Below the pieces are notes generated by a model. That model saw nothing but the letters and a program-made list of their open reading frames with translations, did no database searches and was not told the origin of the DNA. Positions 58,870 through 64,000 of a stretch of DNA of 64,000 nt are shown one piece after another. How positions within the stretch are numbered: the first letter of the stretch is position 1; every line of letters starts with the position of its first letter. Origin of the DNA: Armillaria gallica (Eukaryota; Basidiomycota; Agaricomycetes; Agaricales; Physalacriaceae); contig JBANDB010000006.1 in assembly GCA_037576215.1 (NCBI GenBank), forward strand, positions 1,922,001 to 1,986,000, given 5' to 3'. A program made the position numbers and the translations under genes.

Positions 58870-61026
58870 TTATGTAGCAATTAGACAAAAAGGGATCTTT
58901 AACTGTTCCCAGGTTACACATAATTTGTCCTCCAACTCGACACAAAATGCATACTGGAAGGCCACAGGAAGGTCAGATTCACAAGGCAAGTTGTTATCAG
59001 ATGTCTCCTCTCTTCTCCATTCGACTGATCGTTTCTTCTGAGATCCGACAAGTGCTCCCGGCTGATCATAGAACCAATAGGATTTAGAACGATAGTCCGG
59101 GTCCGTCTCGCTCAAGTATTTCTGGTATTTGCCACTAGGATCGCCGTAAGCCTGCATGATCGTCGCAATGTGTGGGGCAATCAGGCCTCGATTTTCTCCT
59201 TTCGAGTCTGCAGACATGGCGAAGTTGACTGCGTCTTGTATGGTGGCGCCACGTTTCGACTTTTGATCCAGAAATTTTGCCCAAGTTGATCCCAATTTTG
59301 GCGTTTGTCTAGAGAATCGGCTGGTGAGAGGGAAAAAACACAACAGGAGATTAACGTACTATCATCGCCTCAAGATTGAAACATCGATAGTGGAACGGTC
59401 GCGTGCGTACGGCTTCAAAGGGTTGCTCTCCAGACGCTGCCATTTGGTCCATGAACGGACCATCGAAGTAGCTGTGCAGAGTCTTGATGGCATCATCCAA
59501 ACGTCCCAGATATAGCTCTATGGCAGCAACTTGAGAGAAATAGAAGGTGCCGTGATTACTATTCGAGACAAGGCATGAGTCATGATATTGGGACAGGGAT
59601 TGTAAAAATCATACTTGGGTCGACTGGCAGTTTTCTTCCCGATATCACTAGTTTTGAGCCAATTCAAGTATGCAGACATCCAATTCATCATCTCTTGATC
59701 TCGATCATGTGTCCAATCAGGATTCTTGAGAGCCTTCATTATCGCAATCCCATTGACCACCTTGACGTGCCCTCTCCCGTCTAAGATGCCGGTAAAAGTA
59801 CCAAACTGAGAATCCGGTCCTCGGGCTACCTGACCGCAGTTCATGTTGGGATTCATTCTAGACTCAGAATTCAGATAGAAATGTTCGAGCCCATCCACGA
59901 AATTCTTCGAATATGACGAGGATCCTGTGAAAGCATAGGCAAGAGCATTGTTGATCGAGTTTTGAGAAACGCCATTGATCGCGCCAGGTCCGGGAAGCTT
60001 TCTGACATCGGGGTTGACTTGACCATCCCGAATCTTATAAGGGCAAGTAGTCCAGGCTGAATACGAGCCAATGATTAGACAGGCTTCAGCATGAAACTAT
60101 AAGGTCTCACTGGCACTGGGAGGCATAGAAGTCGTCGGAGATGGCGTGCACGACGCGGAGGGACTATGCTTGGCGGCAGCTTGAGCAGGAGTGTGCGACC
60201 CAACCACAGCATCACTAGTTGACTGGGAGACAAGATCGAGGGTCTTGGTACCAGGTTGAGAATCCAGATTCGGTGTTGAAGTAGGTAACATGTCTAACGC
60301 AGCTTGAACGAGATCCCGACGCGTCAATGTAGGTGTCGGTGTCGGTGAGACGAGAAGATGTGGATCTTCGCGGCGCCTTCGGACCATTCGTTTATGATTG
60401 CGAGACGAGAGAACATTATCATGACGCCGGTTTACAGATTCAGAAGATTGTGTCGTGCTGTCCGAATCGTATTGGAAGAAGTCGTCGTCGCCATTACAAT
60501 CGCCTCCGCTGTCACAGTCGTCTTCGTCGCCATCGTCCGATGTATCATTCTGATTACCGCCTATGTAGGTCCGTCCTTTTCCGGTGCACCAGTTACAATC
60601 CGGCCAGTGGCTAAAGCAGGAAGGCATGTCAGGTCCATCTAACGCATTGGGTCGGTAACTAGCAACTCACTAAGGAGCCCAGCTGAGGTAGTCATGAGGA
60701 TCATTGCTGGGCGCAGTCATATTATGGCTGGTGACCGCTAACAATGAATGTGTTAAAGGCGAGACCGAGAATCCAAGGAATTCTCTCACAGAAGAGACGG
60801 TACTGAGCGCCGCGTTTTATATAATTTTCTGCGTCACGGGTAGTAGGATTGGGACCTGATGTGCACCGGTTGACAACATAGGCTGGATCTATCCAGTCAT
60901 TCTGGTCAGCTGCAGACAGGAGGTTCAAATCGCGCAAGGGGTATAGAATCTTTGAGATTACCGACCTAGGGCCCCAGAGCCAAGGAAAATGAACAGGGGA
61001 ATGAACGAGACTAGAACTGTAGGCAT
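58870..61026 (-). CDS. Alginate-lyase-family secreted lyase (glucuronan lyase PL38-like), with apparent frameshift
   Basis: Secreted polysaccharide lyase cleaving uronate-containing glycans; closest in type to basidiomycete glucuronan lyases. Signal peptide MPTVLVSFIPLFIFLGSGAL; then DPAYVVNRCTSGPNPTTRDA, HDYLSWAPYHWPDCNWCTGK (formed across an intron), an acidic then Ser/Pro-rich insertion of about 140 residues (DDGDEDDCDSGGDCNGDDD, RRHDNVLSSRNHKR, SCTPSPTTSMPP) and the catalytic barrel: TTCPYKIRDGQVNPDVR, GVSQNSINNALAYAFTGSS, NMNCGQVARGP, NHGTFYFSQVAAIELYLG, QPFEAVRTRPFHYRCFNLEA. Asn/His of NHG and the Tyr/Arg cluster in RTRPFHY are the usual active-site elements. Just after MITNAK one A too many in an A run (59296-59299) breaks the frame; skipping it gives LGSTWAKFLDQKSKRGATIQ and a normal C-terminus. 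Confidence 0.82.
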
Positions 61027-61593
61027 TATAGAAATGTAGATAGCAGCTGTAGTGGATAGAGTGTAGAAGAGGATAGAGAGCAACCAAGAGCCGGCTTGGA
61101 TTGATAGAATGTGGTATCTGGTAGAGAGCAATGCCAAGCAAGGCCACCGACGGTGGCTTGATGCGTTTTGGGCACGTGAAGGACAAACAGGAACCGATCA
61201 ACGCTACTTCCCCGCATTTCGACCCCGGATGACGGGTCTGAGCATAACCGGCTCAGACTATAAGCTCTTGGGCTCATATATATTCCTGCTATCCGAGTAA
61301 TAGTTTTTTATCCCCCAACTTCCCCCACTCTTTCCGCTGCTGATAAGCATTCTTGACTCTTCCTCACACGTTTCCCCAGCTTTCCCCGCATTTACTATGG
61401 CATTCCGTGCGCGACGCGTTTATTATTCTCTCTTCATATATCTTACTGGTATCTCTAAGGTCCTACAACGCCGACTCCAGAGAGTATCCCTCCGGCAGAC
61501 GTCAATCTCAGATTGAATCCTCCCAGCGCGAAGGATGGTCCCACCTACCTTCATCCATTGGTTAGTGCTTACTACTCTTTCTAACTCTTCGCC
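61027..61593. promoter_or_regulatory. Divergent intergenic region, lyase and CoA ligase
   Basis: 567 bp. A TATATAT run at 61267-61273 followed by a strongly pyrimidine-rich plus-strand tract (61303-61400) looks like a rightward promoter, which implies a long or spliced leader for the ligase gene. No gene seen. Confidence 0.5.
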
Positions 61594-64000
61594 ATGAGTA
61601 TCAATGTAACCATGCCTCAGAATCCCCTCCTGTTCTTGCTGCGAGCAGCCCAAATCTACCCGGATAAGGTTGCTCTAGCGCATCCTGACGTGAAATACCC
61701 CGTCGTCTACACTTTTGCAGTATGGTCAGTATCATCGCTATGATAGATGATGTGCCACTCATAATCTTTGTAGGGCCCAGAGAATCCAGAACTTCGCCTA
61801 TGGCTTGATACGTGCGGGGATCAAACCTGGTGACAGAGTGGCAGTGATTGCCCCGAATTCGTATGTTCCAAGTCCTACGTCTCAGGTCCTTGCATTGAAA
61901 CAATTCATTGTGCGGCTAGCCCCATGATAGCTGGTATGTGTCAAGAGTTTGCCTTAGGTTAGGCCTTGCTTGAGCTCGAGACAGATGCATGCCATGGTGT
62001 CCTGGCTGCGCGCGCCATCCTGACGCCCATCAACACGCGGCTCAGGCCACAAGAGGTTGATTACATTCTAGGTTAGACTTTTCATCTCTCGGAAAGCCAG
62101 ATACTAAGGTCAATTTCAGATCACAGTGGTGCCAGTCTTATCCTTATCGACGAAGAGTTGCTGCCTCTTATAGCTGGGTCCAAGCTTCCCCGGATTGTGT
62201 GCAAGGACACGGGTAGGAGTGATGACCCATACGAAGAATTCTTGAGCGAAGGCCGACGTTATAGTCAAGAGAGAGGTTGGGCCGGCTTAGATGTGGAGCC
62301 GGACGAAAACGCAGGGGCTTTACTCTGTTATACGTGAGTCGCAGTCGTTCAGAATCAGTTCAGCATGAAATAACTGAAAGCATAGGTCTGGTACCACCGG
62401 ACGAGTATGTCATTATTTTTATACTGCTCTGCACTACTGATATCTTGCCAGCCCAAAGGCGCCCTCACAACACTGAGAGGTATATAATCGTGATTTGCTG
62501 TTTGCTTTGAAGCTTCATGCACCCTTGCAGGTACCTACTTAGCCGCCATTGGCAATGCTTTTGAGGGACAGTGAGTTGTCACGCTTCGCCTACTGTCAAA
62601 AGTTCAGCAGCCTGACGGTGACTGATCTGCAGAATTGACAAAGAATCCACGTACCTTTGGTAAGATTCACAGTTTTTTCAAGCCTTTGTACCAACCCAGT
62701 GTCACTTCCAATTCAGGATTCTCCCCATGTTCCATGCCGGAGGGTGGACATTTCCATGGAGTAGCACCTTCGCATTTGCAACACAAGTAAGCAGGAACTC
62801 AAAGAACTTGACCTCATTTTCACGATTCCTGGCACGATTTAGATCACCCTACGAACTGTTAATTACCCACAAATTTGGAACCATTTTTTAAATTCCAAAG
62901 TGACTCACTACTGCGGTGCCCCGACTGTGCAGGTACTACCAGAACCGTATGAAAGCATATCTTGTGTCTGATGCTATCTCGCACTAGATTGGCATCGTAA
63001 ATGACCCATCTGCGAGAAAATTGTCGAGACCCATTTCTGCTATCATTGCTGGTGCGCTTAACAATCGGGAAAGTGAATATTTAGCCTGACCCTCTTCAGG
63101 TGCGGCGCCCACCGCGCATCTCCTAGGAGCGCTCGAAAAAATCGGAATCAAGCCCATCCATGTTTACGGCTTAACGTAAGTGTCCGATTGTATGCAGAAT
63201 AAACGTACTAACCTTTGCTTATCATTTCAGAGAGGTATTGATTTTCTCAACGTTGTCTTCTATTCTTTCTGAGACTGCCGTAGACATACGGTCCGTTTAC
63301 CAGAGGTTATGATCAATTATTCTGGGCCAAAATAAGTCTCGAGCAACGATCGAAGCTAATCGCTCGGCAAGGTCACAGTTTTGCCACAGCAGAAGGCGTC
63401 CGTGTAGCAGAGATGCGGGACGATGACCAGATTATAGATGTTCCTCGAGATGGGAAAACTGTGGGCGAGATTGTTACTAGAGGCAATCTTGTGATGAAGG
63501 AATACTTCCGGGATCCTGAAGCCACCAAGAAAGCCTTCCGTGGAGGGTATTTCCATTCGGGAGATTTAGCCGTTATGCATCCTGACGGGTCGATCGCCGT
63601 CGTCGATAGAAGTAAGGACATCATTATATCTGGTGGAGAGGTTGTTTCCGTAACTCTTCTCAATTCTCTTCACTCACTTGTTTTACCAGAATGCTCTAGT
63701 CTCGCTATCGAGCAAGGAAAGTTCAGCTGCGTATCGATATAGATTTCATTATTAATCATTTGGCATCCTTTTAGAGTTATCAAGCCATCCCCATGTGCTG
63801 GAAGTTTCCGTCGTCGCTCGAGCTCACCCGGTGTGGGGCGAACGTCCAATGGCCTTTGTTAGATTTCGTGGATTCACGGTTCAAATCGGAGAAAGCTGAT
63901 TGGTCCATAGGTTATAATTCACCCAGAACACGTGGCTCGATGGTCTGGACGCGTCGACGAATTCGTAAAGGACCTCATGGAACACGCAAAGGCGAGACTT
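61594..64000 (+). CDS. AMP-dependent acyl-CoA synthetase/ligase (3' truncated by window)
   Basis: Forms acyl-CoA via an acyl-adenylate; probably for a short- or medium-chain acid. Reading over about ten small introns: MPQNPLLFLLRAAQIYPDKV, YGLIRAGIKPGDRVAVIAPN, ACHGVLAARAILTPINTRLR, VDYILDHSGASLILIDEELL, SGTTGRPKGA (P-loop, split), WILPMFHAGGWTFPWS, NHFLNSKVTHYCGAPTVQIG, ISAIIAGAAPTAHLLGALEK, HVYGLTETYGPFTRGYDQLF, RGNLVMKEYFRDPEATKKAF, YFHSGDLAVMHPDGSIAVVD, RSKDIIISGGE and HPHVLEVSVVARAHPVWGER. The frame runs off the end at MEHAKARL, just before the catalytic Lys region. Start is uncertain: an alternative first exon at 61535 (MVPPTFIH) could splice in. The motifs differ from the NRPS-type domain at 7349, so the two are not recent copies. 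Confidence 0.88.

Noticed and set aside
7349..64000. The two adenylate-forming enzymes (7349 and 61594) as a local duplication
   Set aside because: Core motifs and exon structure differ; one is NRPS-type, the other acyl-CoA-synthetase-type.

Overview
The window is nuclear DNA of a filamentous basidiomycete, most likely a mushroom-forming Agaricomycete. About 31 genes lie tightly packed on both strands. Nearly all are split by many short introns (about 45-60 nt, GT...AG, two probable GC...AG). Many gaps are under 300 bp and hold head-to-head promoters. Families typical of Agaricomycetes are present: a GH131 beta-glucanase, a glucuronan/alginate-lyase-like enzyme with an acidic insertion, a Myb plus C2H2 factor and a GT15 mannosyltransferase. 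I saw no transposon, tRNA, rRNA or CRISPR array. All exon joins were read by eye and no search was run.

Layout. 1-3690: the 3' part of methionine aminopeptidase 2 and an alpha/beta-hydrolase. 4188-9305: a head-to-head pair made of a TmpA-like membrane flavo-oxidoreductase (minus) and a free-standing NRPS-type adenylation protein (plus), separated by a 1.4 kb promoter region. 9818-15454: an F-box-like/LRR protein, a GT15 mannosyltransferase and the F1-ATPase assembly factor ATP11. 15757-22827: a mitotic pair, a kinesin-6 motor and the kinetochore scaffold KNL1/Spc7, sharing one 265 bp promoter with three stacked palindromes. 22944-32779: an unknown protein, eIF4A, a Myb-zinc-finger factor, a 3-dehydroshikimate-dehydratase-like protein with a stop shortly before its expected end, Sgt2 and Prp19. 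33235-46581: an oligopeptide transporter, an unknown nuclear-type protein, GH131, a large unknown helical protein, Pol III subunit RPC5 and an unknown multi-pass membrane protein. 47072-58673: Fap7, a DUF7726 protein, a secreted Ser/Thr-rich protein, cyclin H, a DUF1764 protein, Swi1 (apparent frameshift), an arrestin-like adaptor and Rab5. 58870-64000: a glucuronan/alginate-lyase-like enzyme (apparent frameshift) and a CoA ligase cut by the window end.

The genes are mostly housekeeping: protein maturation, translation, splicing, Pol II/III transcription, chromatin, chromosome segregation and trafficking. Secreted or transport functions (GH131, the lyase, OPT, GT15) are scattered among them. 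The least ordinary element is the adenylation/TmpA-like pair. The same two modules are, as I recall, found fused in one polypeptide in other fungi (the TmpB type), so a functional link between the two neighbours is likely. Three genes (28312, about 54887, about 59296) carry single-site reading-frame lesions near otherwise conserved 3' ends. These could be sequence errors or real decay.
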